Positions 21,704-32,959 of a stretch of 64,000 nt of DNA are shown here, one piece after another; position 1 is the first letter of the stretch; each line of letters begins with the position of its first letter. The stretch lies in the NCBI GenBank assembly GCA_033816765.1, contig CM066297.1, positions 862,573 through 926,572 on the forward strand. Reading direction: 5' to 3'. The DNA comes from Nothopassalora personata (lineage: Eukaryota; Ascomycota; Dothideomycetes; Mycosphaerellales; Mycosphaerellaceae). The notes under the pieces were generated by a model, which did no database searches, was not told the DNA's origin, and saw nothing but the letters and a program-made list of their open reading frames with translations. The translations under genes were made by a program, and so were the position numbers.

Positions 21704-23437
21704 GAATCCTATATGCTACTATATGTCCGCCCTTATAGAGAACTTTTTAGACTTAGTGTAATTGTCGTTATGTTTGTATGCTTTATATCTAAACCTCCTC
21801 ACATTTCTTAAGTCTATCTCTTTAATATTAATGCCTAGGTCCTTCTTAAAGTTAATCTATAGTACATTTTTTGTTGTTAAGTTAAAGAGGCGGTTCGTAA
21901 TATAGCATGCAAAATCCATAGCCTAGGGCTAGAGGTTCTATAGTAAGCTAGAGTCTATAAGCATAGCTCTAGCCTTGTTAATAATAACTTTATTCGAAGC
22001 TTTAGCAATTCTATTCTACTTAGGTGTGTATAGTAATGCAAAATCCTATCTAATTCCTTTATGTTAGGCATGTATTCTAAGTTCAATGTTGTTAAATTCC
22101 CTACTACTATCTAAGAACTAGATCTTAGGTTTCTTCTTATAGTGGTTCTACATTATAGTAAGCTAAGTCTTAATTGCTATTAGAGCATTACTTTTCTTTA
22201 GAAGTAGTAAGCACTATCTTATCCTAGTTTTAGTACACGTAAGCATAAGGCAATATGCGTAACTATTATAAGAGAGTAGAGTGATTAGACTAACTAGGTT
22301 AGCATGGATTTTATCTAATACCTCTAGTGTAGGTCTCCTAGGGATTCTTAAAACAACTCTTTATAACCTTATAAGCTTACAAGTCTCATAGTGCCCTAAC
22401 TCTATAGTATTAATATCTTCTAGGCCCTTAACTGCTTCTTTTATAGCATTGAGTAATGTGCTCCTAATATACCTAAGCCTTTAATGCTATCTAACTATGT
22501 TAGTTCTTAGCTTAGTAAATGTAAGAGTAGCAAGTCCTTTTAGTGCTAATCTGTCTTTATCCTTCCTAGAACCCCTCTTTACCCTAAGGTTCCTAAAGAC
22601 AATAACATTTTTCATTATCTTAACTAAGCCTATAGGCTTGTCCTTCTAGAATAGCATTTTAGATAGTCTATCTAGGTAAACTCTATGTTTCTTATATAGG
22701 AGTTCTGTAGAGATTAGTGTCGCATCTAACTCTAGTGAGTAAAGCACATTACGAAGGAGGAGGGTGGTCTCTTAGCTAAGATGCTTCTTTATAACCTACT
22801 CTAATTCTCCTTTAGTCGTAAGAGATCCTTACCTAACGGCCTATAAGAAGTATACAGGCCTTAGTCTTAGCCTAACATTCTAAAGGTCTACAAGATTATT
22901 ATAGATATAGAAGGATGTGCCTATGTTATAGACTTTGTCTATTAACATTAGGTTTAATACGGTAGCTACTGTCCTTCCTATGTACACTAGTTATGTAACT
23001 ATAACAGCTACTCTAGACCTCCTATGTACTTATCTCTAGTCCCTATTACTGTTAGAGCTATGCTCCTAATTAGATGATAAGTCTAACTAGTTATTAATTG
23101 CTGCAGCAATCCTCTTCCTAGGGGATTTACTGCCCTTCACCTTCTTTACCCTGTCCTTTAGGGTGTCTTTACCCTTCTTAGACCTGTTCCTAGGATTCTT
23201 CTCTAGATACTGCTTATAGCAGTTCGCGTTAGTGTGCTTATGTAAGCACTATATACACTGCTTATTATTATTCTTGCTTAAGAATGCTCTAATAAAGCCA
23301 TTGCTAGGCTTGTAGGTAGTAGGTACTTACTCCTTCCTAAGAGTTATAAACATTCTCTCTAGGGTAGTTAATTCTAGGGGATTGTTATGTCTCTATGTCC
23401 TAAGCTATTCGACATAGTTTAGACCTTTAATAAAGTA
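21704..23437 (-). pseudogene. Copia-A gag end, protease and integrase, RIP-mutated
   Basis: The minus strand shows a gag zinc-knuckle remnant near 23210-23280 (CxxC and His retained), a GAG-pre-integrase region about 22350-22480, and an integrase core at about 21880-22330 with DSSREFNN followed by a TPK-NRIAKASNK block typical of Copia integrases. TAG stops throughout. Confidence 0.78.
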
Positions 23438-23442
23438 CAATC

Positions 23443-23648
23443 TATCACGATCCAAGCGTGCACCGGCGCTGCAGCCTAATTAAACCTAAGGTAGCAGCGG
23501 CTAAGAATTAGGTGACATTGATTAGTCACCTATAGCCTTTCCATAAGCAGCCCTTTCAATTCTAGCTTAGACACATACAATCTACTATCTACTTTTAAGA
23601 TACCTTTATAAGCCCATTTCATGACTTCCAACCACTTGTAACGTAATA
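23443..23648 (+). repeat. 5' LTR of Copia-B
   Basis: 206 bp, matching 30752-30957. It differs by RIP-type transitions such as TATCACG for TGTCACG. Confidence 0.92.
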
Positions 23649-23660
23649 GTTATGAGCCCG
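23649..23660 (+). other. Copia-B primer binding site, internal tRNA-iMet type
   Basis: GTTATGAGCCCG lies immediately after the 5' LTR. It is the exact complement of the anticodon-loop segment of initiator tRNA-Met (GGGCTCATAAC), as in Drosophila copia half-tRNA priming. Confidence 0.75.
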
Positions 23661-26600
23661 ATAGGCGCTCACTAACGTTCGCTGCACAAAACGAAGCCCT
23701 AGAGCAGATTTTGCATCGTCATCAAAAACCAGTAGGATCTATTATTATCCTATCAACAACTATTGCACAGCAGTGCAGTGACCCTAGTGGACCTATAGGA
23801 ACTTTCATTAGGCCTATTAACACCGTTATAGCGACTACCGAGACACCCGGTGGTACCGGTGCTTTGCCGTACGCTACTATCGTTCTTAAGAGTTATGACT
23901 AATGGGACAAGTTTAACCGTCAGTTAGAGCTCTACGCTAAGTCTCTAAACATCTAGAAGTATGTGGATCCGAACGACACTACTGCCGAGCTAATAGAGCC
24001 GGTGTACTTAACGTTCGAGCAAATCCAATTAGCATACACTGCTAAAGACGCTACGGCTAAAGATAAGGAGCTTATTAAGCTCCGCTAGTTAGACGCCGAC
24101 CGTAGGTAGCGGATGTATAACATCTTTACGTCCGCAAGGTCCAAATTGGTCACCTACCTAATTAGGACTACTATAGAGCTAGGCTAAGAGCTTATGCATG
24201 GGAAACGCACTCTTAGAGGCAAGTACTAGGCTCTAAAGACACAGTATAGACTAGACGACATGCTGCGTAAGCGACAACTCACACTAGAGCTAAATAGGCT
24301 TTAGAAGAGCTAAGCCCGAAGGATTAACGACTAGTGCTTAGACTAGCTAGTATTGTAGACTAAGATACTAGATTGCAACTACGCTAAGTACGGAGACCTA
24401 GCACGACACTTCTTACTCGCAATATAGTAGAAGTAAGCTCCTACCTATAGAGCATTACTGTATAACGAGTAGAAGCGTAATAAGCTCTCTCTTAGTAAAC
24501 TTACTAAGCGATACCTCGAATAGATACGCGATACTACCCTAGTTACTAACAGCGGTCGATCAGTCTTTACAACCTTCGTAGGCGAGCTATTAGCCGAACA
24601 CGATCCTCTAGAAGTCCTACCGACCCTAGCACCTACAGTAGGCATAGGGGGTAGGAATGTTGCGGTTGGGCCTTGTCCCTCGTCACGTGGGTGGCCTAGG
24701 AAGTGTCGATCCTCGATATGTCTCTAAAGTAGTGTGAACGAGAGTTCACTACAAGGTTGCAACTTAACACAAGAGTGTTGATTTGAGTTGAGCACGAGGC
24801 TCCTATCTACTCGTAAAGAAGCGTCGTCTATATAGTGCCATGTCTTGGCGTAACTGATCAGACTGGGCAGACTGATCACTGAGCAGACTGAGCGAACTGA
24901 TCACTGAGCTGATCAGTCTGAGCGAAGTCGACCTGCTCAGTTTCGGTCCTTCCCGAAGAATGAGTGGCTGTGGGTTCTTCCTGAACCGAACCGTAACAAG
25001 GAATAACAATAACACGCGTAGCCGTAGCCGCGGCGACAAGAGCCGTGACCGTGGCAATAAGGACAACAAGAGTAGTGATAAGCTAAGCGGCTGCTGGAAC
25101 ATTACCGGCGAGCCTAAGGATAACTGCTATAAGAACCTCTATTTATGTGATGTAGTCAACCCTAAGAAGCGTCCATTAAAGGATTAGCGCTCGGAGCAGT
25201 GGAAGAAGTACTAGAAGCACTTCATTAACTACTGCTTAGGCGATGATAGTGAACGCTTACTAGGTGTTCTAAACCGCAATGGCCGTACGGATGAGGAACG
25301 AGATAAAGCAATTGCTAAGGGCAAAATAGCACCGCACGGCTTCACTAGCCTTACTGTTCTTTCAAGCTCAATTAGCATACTAAGTGTCAACTTTAGGGAT
25401 TGCTAGGTCTATAACAACTGTTTAGACACCTATATAATTAACCATTATAACTAGTAAGGGGTAGAGTTCATTACTAAACGCCTAACCACCTTAGAGATCT
25501 AGGCTAGAATGACAACCTTTCTAATTGCCGTATTAGGGCGTGTTCACATAAAAATACAGGGGTATTCATTCACATTGCTAGATGTTGCCTACTACCTAGG
25601 CTTTTATGTGAATGTCATTTCCTATGCCCGTATAGAAACAGCCGGACTCTAGTGACATGGCCGCACCAATTTAGTCTACTATAACGACTCTAAATTGATG
25701 GACCTCTACCGCCCTACTAGCACAATCCCGTTCTTCAAGGTGGTTACACCGCCTTAGTTAGAGATAGTCTATAAATGGCTATCGAGCAATAATGGGAGCA
25801 TCCTACTAAAGATTACTAAAAAGCAGCGCGCAGCGCACTTTATTAGCACAATTAGCAAGGGTGATACTATCTAAACACCGCCTATTTAGGACTCCAACGG
25901 CGACCGTACCGTTATAGCAGTAATGAACAGCACAGGGGGTACTAAAGGTGTAGTAACGTCTAGTAGGACCCCTATTAAACACCGTAAGCTCTTAGGCCGC
26001 CAGTGGCACTAAATCTTCGGCTATATTAGCGCTAAACGCATTAACTAGCTTCCGTTTAGAGTTGAGGGGGTAGTTATTAACCCTAATGCACCTAAAGCAC
26101 CCCTCACTGCACATTATAGAGCATGTAGCCTAGCTAAGGCATATAAAGTGTTTAACAGGACTAAGCCAATTAGGGCAATGACTCCCTATAGGCACGTAGC
26201 CATGGATTTAGCTAAGTTTACACTAGCATACAATGGTAATCGTTACCTGGTTCATTTCTACGATTTGGATACCTACGGGCACTTTCAATTCACTATTAAG
26301 AATAGGGACTAACCATTAGTATTGGCTTGCTTTAATAGCCTGCTTAGCTTTATCAATTTTATTGGGCGTAGGTTTGTTTGCTTCTATAGCGATAATAAAG
26401 TAGCTATTAGTATAGCCTTCCGCTTAACCATTAACAACAATTAAATTGCGTAGTACAACACTACTAACTACGCGTCTAACTAGGACCTAGTAGAACGAGC
26501 GGGCGGCGTCATTATTACGATGTCTCGCATAATCCGCATTTATGCTCGCCTGCCTAAAAAGCTCTAGAATGAATGCATAGCAGCTGCCGTCTATATTCTC

Positions 26601-29350
26601 TAGCGGTTACTAATCTAATTAAAAGGCTGGAAGACTCTCTTCGAATTGGCAATAGGCAGGGTACTAAATGTGGGCCACATAGTAGTGTACGGCTGCCTAG
26701 CCTACGTGTACATTCATAGCACTACTCAACTAGGCAAGACTAAGAAGCTTAAAGAACGAGCACTCATCGGATACCTTGTAGGCTACGACTCTACTAACAT
26801 CTATAGGGTGTAGGACCTATCGAAAGATAGGGTTATGCGGGTAAAGGACGTCCTCTTTAATGAGACTACGTTCTACGACCTATCAATTCTCACTACTAGT
26901 TACTTAACCCCTATTGAGAACATCGTAACAGTAGAACCGGCTAAAGAGCCTAAACAGTACTACGACCTATATATAGCTCACTATAAGTAGGACACAGCAT
27001 AGGCCGAGGGGGTGGAAGAATAGGCTTAATAGTAGCCGCTCTATTAAAACCCTCGTTAACACGCCCATTAACAATTACTACTTAGGCATGAACTATACTA
27101 GCCACAACACCGAGCGCTAGCAACATTCAACCAACCTGAAGGTAACAGCAGTTTCTAGCTACTTGATTAGCCGTCATTAAATGACGCTGTAACCCCTGCA
27201 CTTTCACGAGACTAGGTCAAATCCGGGGTCGAACTAGCGACTAATGAGAGTATAGAGAACTCTAACTACAACAACAACGCGGTAAACAACAGTGACGCGT
27301 CTAAACAACAGTACATTAACATACTGTAATAGCAGTTAATAGATGCCCTTATAGAGGAAGATCGTAAGGAGCTTATAGTAGATGCTTCGACGACTTTAAA
27401 TGTCGCTACCGCTCCGCCTCCAATCCCCTTCGAAGAACTTAGCTAAATAGATAACTTTTCCGCTAACACTAATTACGCCCTTACCGGATCCGGCAAGAGA
27501 CTTAGAACGGCCTACTTCTACTATACTCTACACAATATTATAGTTGCTAACGTTATTATTAGCTAGATAGCGGGCATCCGCTAGAGACCTCGTTATCTAG
27601 GCCGTAAGTACTACGATGTCCTTCGATCCGAACGTACACGCAACTTCTCTCCTCTACGCCGTATTAACACTATTACGTCGATGCACCGCAATGACCTTCC
27701 GCCCGAACCTCTAAACTACCGTACCGCTATAAAGTACCGCTTCGCCTAACAATAGCGTGAAGCTATAGCTAAGGAGTTTGCTAAGGCAATCTCTACTAGC
27801 ACATTCAAATGGGCAACTTAGTAAGAGAAGGATTATAATGCTTAGCAAGAAGAGGAGGGACTTCAGCCACTACTGCCGCTAAAGTGGGTGTACAAGTATA
27901 AGCTAGATAAGCATAGCATACTAAAGAGCTTTAAGGCCCGGCTATACGCAAGAGGCGATCTATAGGGCATACACTTAGATACATACGCCGCCACACTACT
28001 AGTAAGCATGTTCCGCCTCTACTATACTATAGCCGCGAGCTTCGACCTAGAAGCTAAACAGTTTAATGTTGTAAATGCCTTTCTAAATTCGGACCTGCCG
28101 TATACTATGTACCTATAACTACCTCCTAGAATCGAACGCAATAGTTATACTCTTAAACTGGTTAAGGCCCTCTACGGACTTAAGGAATCCCCTCTCCTTT
28201 AGTACAACTGTCTTACTGCAACGCTTGCCTCCCTAGGCCTAGTTCCCCTATTAGACTCTAAATGCATCTACTATAACGATAAGGTTATGTTCTTCTTCTA
28301 CGTAGACGACCTAGTTATGCTCTACTATCGTAAGAACAAGGCCTATGCTACATACATTAAGCACCGGCTTCTTAACGTATACAAGATGCGCGAGCTCGGA
28401 GACCTGACCTAGTTCTTAGGGATTAAGGTAACACGAGACCGGTAAAAGAGACTGCTATAGCTCTTATAAGAGGACTATATTAAGAAGCTCGCCGCTAAGT
28501 TTAGCATATCTACTAGCGTACGTAAGACAACAGTACTAGTGGATTAACACCTCGACTAGATAGTGCCTAAGGGCTATGTTATAGATGCTATAAAGATCCT
28601 TACGTACTAACAGCGCATTAGGTCTCTAAACTTCGTAGTAATACACATACGCCTAGACATCGCCTTCTCCTTATTAATGCTCTCGCAGTACCTAACTAAG
28701 CTAACGGATACGCATCTAAAGCTTACGGATTAGTGCCTACGCTACCTCCTAGAGACTAAGAACCTCTGCCTTGTGTATAGCGCTAGTAAGCACATTACTA
28801 GCCTACATAGTCAACCTAAACATCTCGGCAAGAACTATGAGTTCTTCGGCGCATTAGATGCCTCCTACGGCATAAACGTCGATAGGACTAGCTCTAGCGG
28901 ATGGATCTTTATACTGTTCGGCGGACTAGTCGATTACAAAGCCTCTAAGTAGATCACTGTTACTAAGTCCTTAACCGAAGCCGAACTCCTTAGCCTATTA
29001 TAAGCGGCATTAGAGCTAATCTAGTAGGAACGCATCTTCGCCGAGATCTATCTCGAGTTCAACTAGTGCATATACCTGTACTATGACAACACCTAGACTA
29101 TTCGACTTGTTAACTAGTAAGGGTAAAAGCTTAACACTAAGCTGCGCTATATTAACATCCATTACTATTAGCTCCGCTAGAGAGACTAACGAGGAGATAT
29201 CGAGATTCGGTATCTTAACACTAACGACATGCCTATAGATAGGCTTACTAAGCTGCTGCTACTACAAAAGTATAAGCACTTCGTAAAGCTACTTAATATA
29301 GCTAAGGAAGGCGTAGATCCACGCTCCTTAGCGCCTACTGTAGATGCTAA
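23661..29350 (+). pseudogene. Copia-B gag-pol, RIP-mutated
   Basis: Gag spans about 23711-25200 once the solo LTR 24658-24998 is set aside. It includes an Arg/Gly/Asp-rich stretch near 25015-25075 and a Cys-containing remnant of the zinc knuckle near 25095. Integrase lies at about 26080-26830, ending in a typical Copia IN-end motif (GYLVGYDS near 26770). Reverse transcriptase lies at about 27880-28450 with intact YVDDLVM near 28297-28320. RNase H lies at about 28850-29250. Stops are mostly TAG/TAA. Confidence 0.85.
24658..24998 (-). repeat. Solo LTR (family S), reverse orientation, TSD AGGAA
   Basis: A 341-bp insertion in Copia-B gag from TGTTGCGG to CCGTAACA, with perfect 5-bp duplications AGGAA at 24653-24657 and 24999-25003. 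In reverse orientation it shares with the LTR at 870-1217 a core of about 65 bp around the TATA-like CTATATAG, and a dense cluster of TGATCA/CTGATCAG elements upstream of that core (24858-24930). The open frames crossing it (24803-25102, 24960-25187) are artefacts of the insertion. Confidence 0.9.
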
Positions 29351-30360
29351 CACTAGCCGCATTACCTTAGGGGGTAATGATAACGCTTAAGATGCGTAGG
29401 CCTACTACACTAGTAGCTCTTCTCGATAGTTACTAGTACTAGGCTTTGACTACAGGACTCCTCTTCTCGGCGCATTACAGCATGCACGACATAGTAATTA
29501 GCCACCACTAAGCGCTGCTTCCATTATGCCTCTCCTTCCGCATTCGGATAGATGCGACTTCCCTTTTATCCTTTTTATGCCAAAACAGGAAGGAACCAGT
29601 AGCAGGACTACATAAAAACACCTCTTCAGTTCTAAACCCTTCCTCTTTCTTCAACTAACATAGACCGGTAGAGGCTGTATAGTATGTTCGGCACTACTGT
29701 CTCCTCTACCGGCTCCGTACTACCGCCTAGCGCCGCTAGCGCCGCTACCGCTAGAGCAAGCGTCTACTATTCACCGGCGCTGCCCTAGCACCATTATTAC
29801 TAGGTGTTTCTCGGACTCCCATTGGCCCATAGCAAAAGGACCGGAAACACCCCTATTACTAGCAGCGGTGTAGCGTATAAGCACCTATAACGGCGTAGCT
29901 AATCACAGGCGCCGAAACACCATTAACCTCGCTACTAGCAGTATTACTATCACTACCTCCGTTACTATATTACAACGATCGTTATAACATCATCGATGCC
30001 TCCATTATCGCCCTTACCTCACTTAGAGATAGCATCTCTACCCGCTAGGCGTGCAGCACCTGCAGCACTACCGTCGCTAGGATTACCCTTACCCTAAGCA
30101 AAAAGATAGGCCTTTATAAGCTATGAAGACCTTTCATTAGGCAAAAGAGTTCCTACTAGGACGTAGCTAAATAGTAATCTCTACCTAAGGCAGGAAACGG
30201 AGCTCTCTAAGACCGTGACCGAAGTTATATATACGCGGTTATTAGATAGTAGTAAGGCACCCCAATTGCCGAAGTAATAGCGTACTATAACACCTAGGAT
30301 TTTAATTAAGAATAATGGAGCGGACATTGAAGCGGACGATAGGCTAAGCAATAAATTCAG
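29351..30360. other. Copia-B region after RNase H, no recognised gene
   Basis: About 1 kb between the end of pol and the tRNA-like block. It has CAC/TAC-rich low-complexity stretches (29700-30090) but I recognise no coding frame. It may be a 3' extension of the element or a degraded extra ORF. Confidence 0.5.
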
Positions 30361-30475
30361 TAGATATAATAACCCCTAGGACTCGAACCTACAACCTCAC
30401 ATGTCCGTTAAAATGTAGGGAGATAGCACGCCTTGCCGTTTAGTGCTATAAGAACAGCTTAGCCACCCCACCGGA
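30361..30475 (-). repeat. tRNA-like block with Pol III A and B boxes
   Basis: On the minus strand a perfect A box TGGCTAAGCTG (complement of 30455-30465) is followed 65 nt later by a perfect B box GGTTCGAGTCC (complement of 30379-30389). The T-arm around the B box almost pairs (4 of 5), but the acceptor ends do not pair, so this is not an intact tRNA. It could be a tRNA-derived SINE or a tRNA pseudogene inside Copia-B. No TTTT terminator follows closely. Confidence 0.45.
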
Positions 30476-30751
30476 CAAGATTCACATCGTTTAGAACCTA
30501 TTATATAGGTTAACTATAGTGTGAGGGACTTGGTGAGATTGTAAATAGGGATGTAAGGCTAGGACAATAGCCTCACCTAAAACACTGACTTAGCGCCCTA
30601 CTATGTAGCTCACAATGGAGCTCTAACAAGCACGTAGTAACGAAGCCTAACGTTATGAGGTGGGTGGGTAGGGTAATAGGTGGTGGATGGGGTGCACGCG
30701 ATTACATGCAATTAGCTCATTCACCTACAAGCCGCACGAGCTAAGGGGGTG

Positions 30752-30957
30752 TGTCACGATCTAAGCGTGCACCGGCGCTATAGCCTAATTAAACCTAAGG
30801 CAGCAGCGGCCAAGAATCAGGTGACATTGATTGGTCACCTACAGCCTTTCCATAAGCAGCCCTTTCAATTCTAGCTTAGACACATGCAATCTACTATCTA
30901 CTTTTAAGATACCTTTATAAGCCCATTTTATAACTTCTAACCACTTGTAACGTGATA
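30752..30957 (+). repeat. 3' LTR of Copia-B
   Basis: 206 bp beginning TGTCACGATC. It is less RIP-mutated than the 5' LTR except at its outer end (GTGATA). Confidence 0.92.
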
Positions 30958-30962
30958 CAATC

Positions 30963-31389
30963 TATAGATGCTATCTAGGAGGACAAAAAAGGATTTAAGC
31001 CTTAACTTGTCATTAACTAGGGAAGATCTAATAAATTGCTCTATAGCAGTCTTATTATTATTCACCTATGCTTAAAAGTCTTTATAGTACTTTAATATAT
31101 TAGGTCTTGTAGCATCTAGTTTAATGTGCCTAACTGCCTTTAGAGTGTTATATAGATTAATTGTAATAACTAGCTTATATGTTGCCTTAATTAAATTATA
31201 CAATTCCTTAGCTAACTTGTCTATATCTCTAAAGTTTAGCCTTAGGGTAGAATCTAATCTAGCTATAATAATGCTATATGCTTGCATATCCTCTTTCTTC
31301 TATCGCTTGTAGACAGCTTTATATCCTACACTACTAGTAATGTCCTAAGGGGCTTTATTCTAGGCAGTCTTATCTTAGACATTCTTAGT
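30963..31389 (-). pseudogene. Copia-A gag, middle piece
   Basis: Between Copia-B and Gypsy-A. The minus strand encodes an open 71-codon piece (complement of 31072-31287) resembling Copia gag (an LNFRDIDKLAKEL segment with helical, basic character). It joins logically to 38094-38494 upstream and 23437 downstream once the two insertions are removed. Confidence 0.7.
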
Positions 31390-31394
31390 TACAT

Positions 31395-31591
31395 TGTTAA
31401 GGGGATGTCGCAATGTATAGCACGCCCACGACCTGCCAGTCGTAGATGAACTAATTCTTGCCTTTTGTTCAAGACGCATCGCGCGTCGTAAGGTGTACTC
31501 ATGCGTGTCACGTGCGGCTTAGCAGCCGGTCGCGACCGTATGTTACATATAAGGCTACATGTAGGGGTTAGCTACTAGGCTGCCCCTTACA
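31395..31591 (-). repeat. 3' LTR of Gypsy-A
   Basis: 197 bp. Its outer half (31395-31500) is nearly unmutated, whereas the inner half (about 31510-31591) carries RIP-type changes relative to 37890-38088. Confidence 0.93.
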
Positions 31592-31764
31592 ATTGCCTCC
31601 CCTCCCGTGCAAGCTGTCCTTAGCTCGCTAGTTGCTACGTAGAGGCTCCTATGTACTTCTAGAACTATAGTTGCTATGTAGCCCACATGCGGGTTGCGTG
31701 CGTGTCGTTATGTAGGTGTAGGTGAGTGAGGCTTAGTTACTATGCCGACGCAGCTAGTTAGGGG

Positions 31765-31771
31765 TATAAAA
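31765..31771 (+). promoter_or_regulatory. TATA box of the Gypsy-A antisense gene
   Basis: TATAAAA, about 110 bp before the Ser-rich open frame that leads into the zinc-cluster exon, and on the same strand as that gene. It suggests the antisense gene has its own promoter just inside the 3' LTR. Sequence evidence only. Confidence 0.5.
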
Positions 31772-31879
31772 CTCTAGCCTAACCTAGCCCTTTCTTAGCA
31801 CGCTCCCTAGCTCATTACCTTCGCTACACCACCACCACGCACCCGCACCGCACCATTATCGCAAGCGCCTCGCTAGCAT

Positions 31880-32830
31880 TATTATCATCATCATTTCTAC
31901 CGTGCCCTCCTCGCCGCCATTCTCTAGCCGCTCCGCCTCCTCTAGTAGCACTAGTAGCGATAGCACCACTAGCGCCGTAGAAGACGAGCGCCGCTAGGCG
32001 GCTCTAGTGCGCGACGCCCCTAGAACGCCTAGTGGCCGCAAGCGACTAGCATTACCCTCGTAGCTATTAACGCCCTCGCTAGCCACTAAGCTCTCGTAGA
32101 GAATTAACATGTGCATGCGGTGCCTCCCGTACTTCGTTAGGGGTAAGTCTCTACGCGTGTCGCCTGCAATTCGTATGCTAACCACTTGCTAGACGAGGCC
32201 GATAACTGTAATAGTGTTACTACCGGCGAGCTCCTAAAGAAGTGTAGCCGCTGTAGGCGTAGCAAACACAGCTACGTGCCTAACACTAGCCACGCCATCG
32301 CCTCGCTAGTGAGCCGCCTACGCGCCGCGCGGTCCTAGCGCGACTTCCTTACGGCTATAATAGGCTAGGCGCCTATAGACCTCTAGTAGTAGGAGCTAGT
32401 AGAGTAGATCCGCCTATATGCCTAGCTAGGCAACGACATTAAGGAGGTAAGTCGCTACTTCGCTCGTGCGAGTCGACTACTACTCGCCGGGGAGGGCTCT
32501 AGTGCGTCCCCTATGCTTCGGCTGACCCTTCCTATAGGCCATTAGGCAGTTTAATGCCTATAAGCATAAGCGTGCCGGGGAGACCCGCATACGTGCCTCC
32601 GCCGCCGCCGCTACTACTGCCGCCGCCCCTGCCGCCGAAGCCCTCGCGCTCTAGTAGGAGCAGAACCGCGCCCTTAATGGGCTATTTGAACTCGGCCGCG
32701 CCGTGAGTCGCATGTTCCTCGCCTACGTGTACCCTACTAACCGTGGTCCTAGTTCCTGTAGGCGTAGAACATCGATACTACCGCCGCCGACTAGGCATTC
32801 TTGCCTAAGTCACTACGTGACGACAACTGA
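31880..32830 (+). pseudogene. Antisense accessory gene of Gypsy-A, three introns, Cys6 motif
   Basis: Plus-strand gene opposite to gag-pol. A Ser/Thr/Arg-rich N-terminal part, broken only by TAG codons, leads into MCMRCLPYFVR (ATG 32109). Predicted introns are 32143-32192 (50 nt, GTAAGT, GCTAAC branch, CTAG end), 32447-32537 (91 nt, GTAAGT, GGCTGAC branch) and 32703-32761 (59 nt, GTGAGT, TACTAAC branch, GTAG end). All three removals keep frame and match Gypsy-C. The spliced cysteines are spaced C-x2-C-x11-C-x11-C-x2-C-x6-C; the last is now Tyr (TAC from TGC). The second half, KKCSRCRRSKHS, resembles the second half of fungal zinc clusters. Helical Arg/Glu/Gln-rich sequence follows, then TGA at 32828. 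The first ATG is not certain. A DNA-binding role is inferred only. Confidence 0.68.
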
Positions 32831-32959
32831 GGCGCTCGCCTTACACGCTACTCGCGGGCTCCTCGCCTACTACTACTCTACGTAGCCCCTGGTAGGCGCG
32901 CCACTCTTTAGCTTTTGTTTTGTTTATAGTTGAGAAAAGTTTTGTTTATGCTCTAGTGC

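Larger units (their letters stand above)
23443..30957 (+). mobile_element. Copia-B, full length, TSD CAATC
   Basis: A complete 7515-bp Copia element on the plus strand with 206-bp LTRs at 23443-23648 and 30752-30957. The LTR termini are TGTCACG/CGTGACA (RIP-altered at the outer ends to TATCACG and CGTGATA). The target duplication CAATC is at 23438-23442 and 30958-30962, within Copia-A gag. A purine tract (GCTAAGGGGG) precedes the 3' LTR. It is interrupted by a solo LTR at 24658-24998 and carries about 1.4 kb of non-gag-pol DNA between RNase H and the 3' LTR (29351-30751). Confidence 0.93.

Noticed and set aside
24803..25187. Open frames of 75-99 codons on both strands
   Set aside because: They run across the solo LTR 24658-24998 and its junction with Copia-B gag; neither frame matches anything outside the fused parts.
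30361..30475. Genuine tRNA gene
   Set aside because: A and B boxes are perfect but the acceptor stem cannot pair and spacing is long; kept only as a tRNA-like block.
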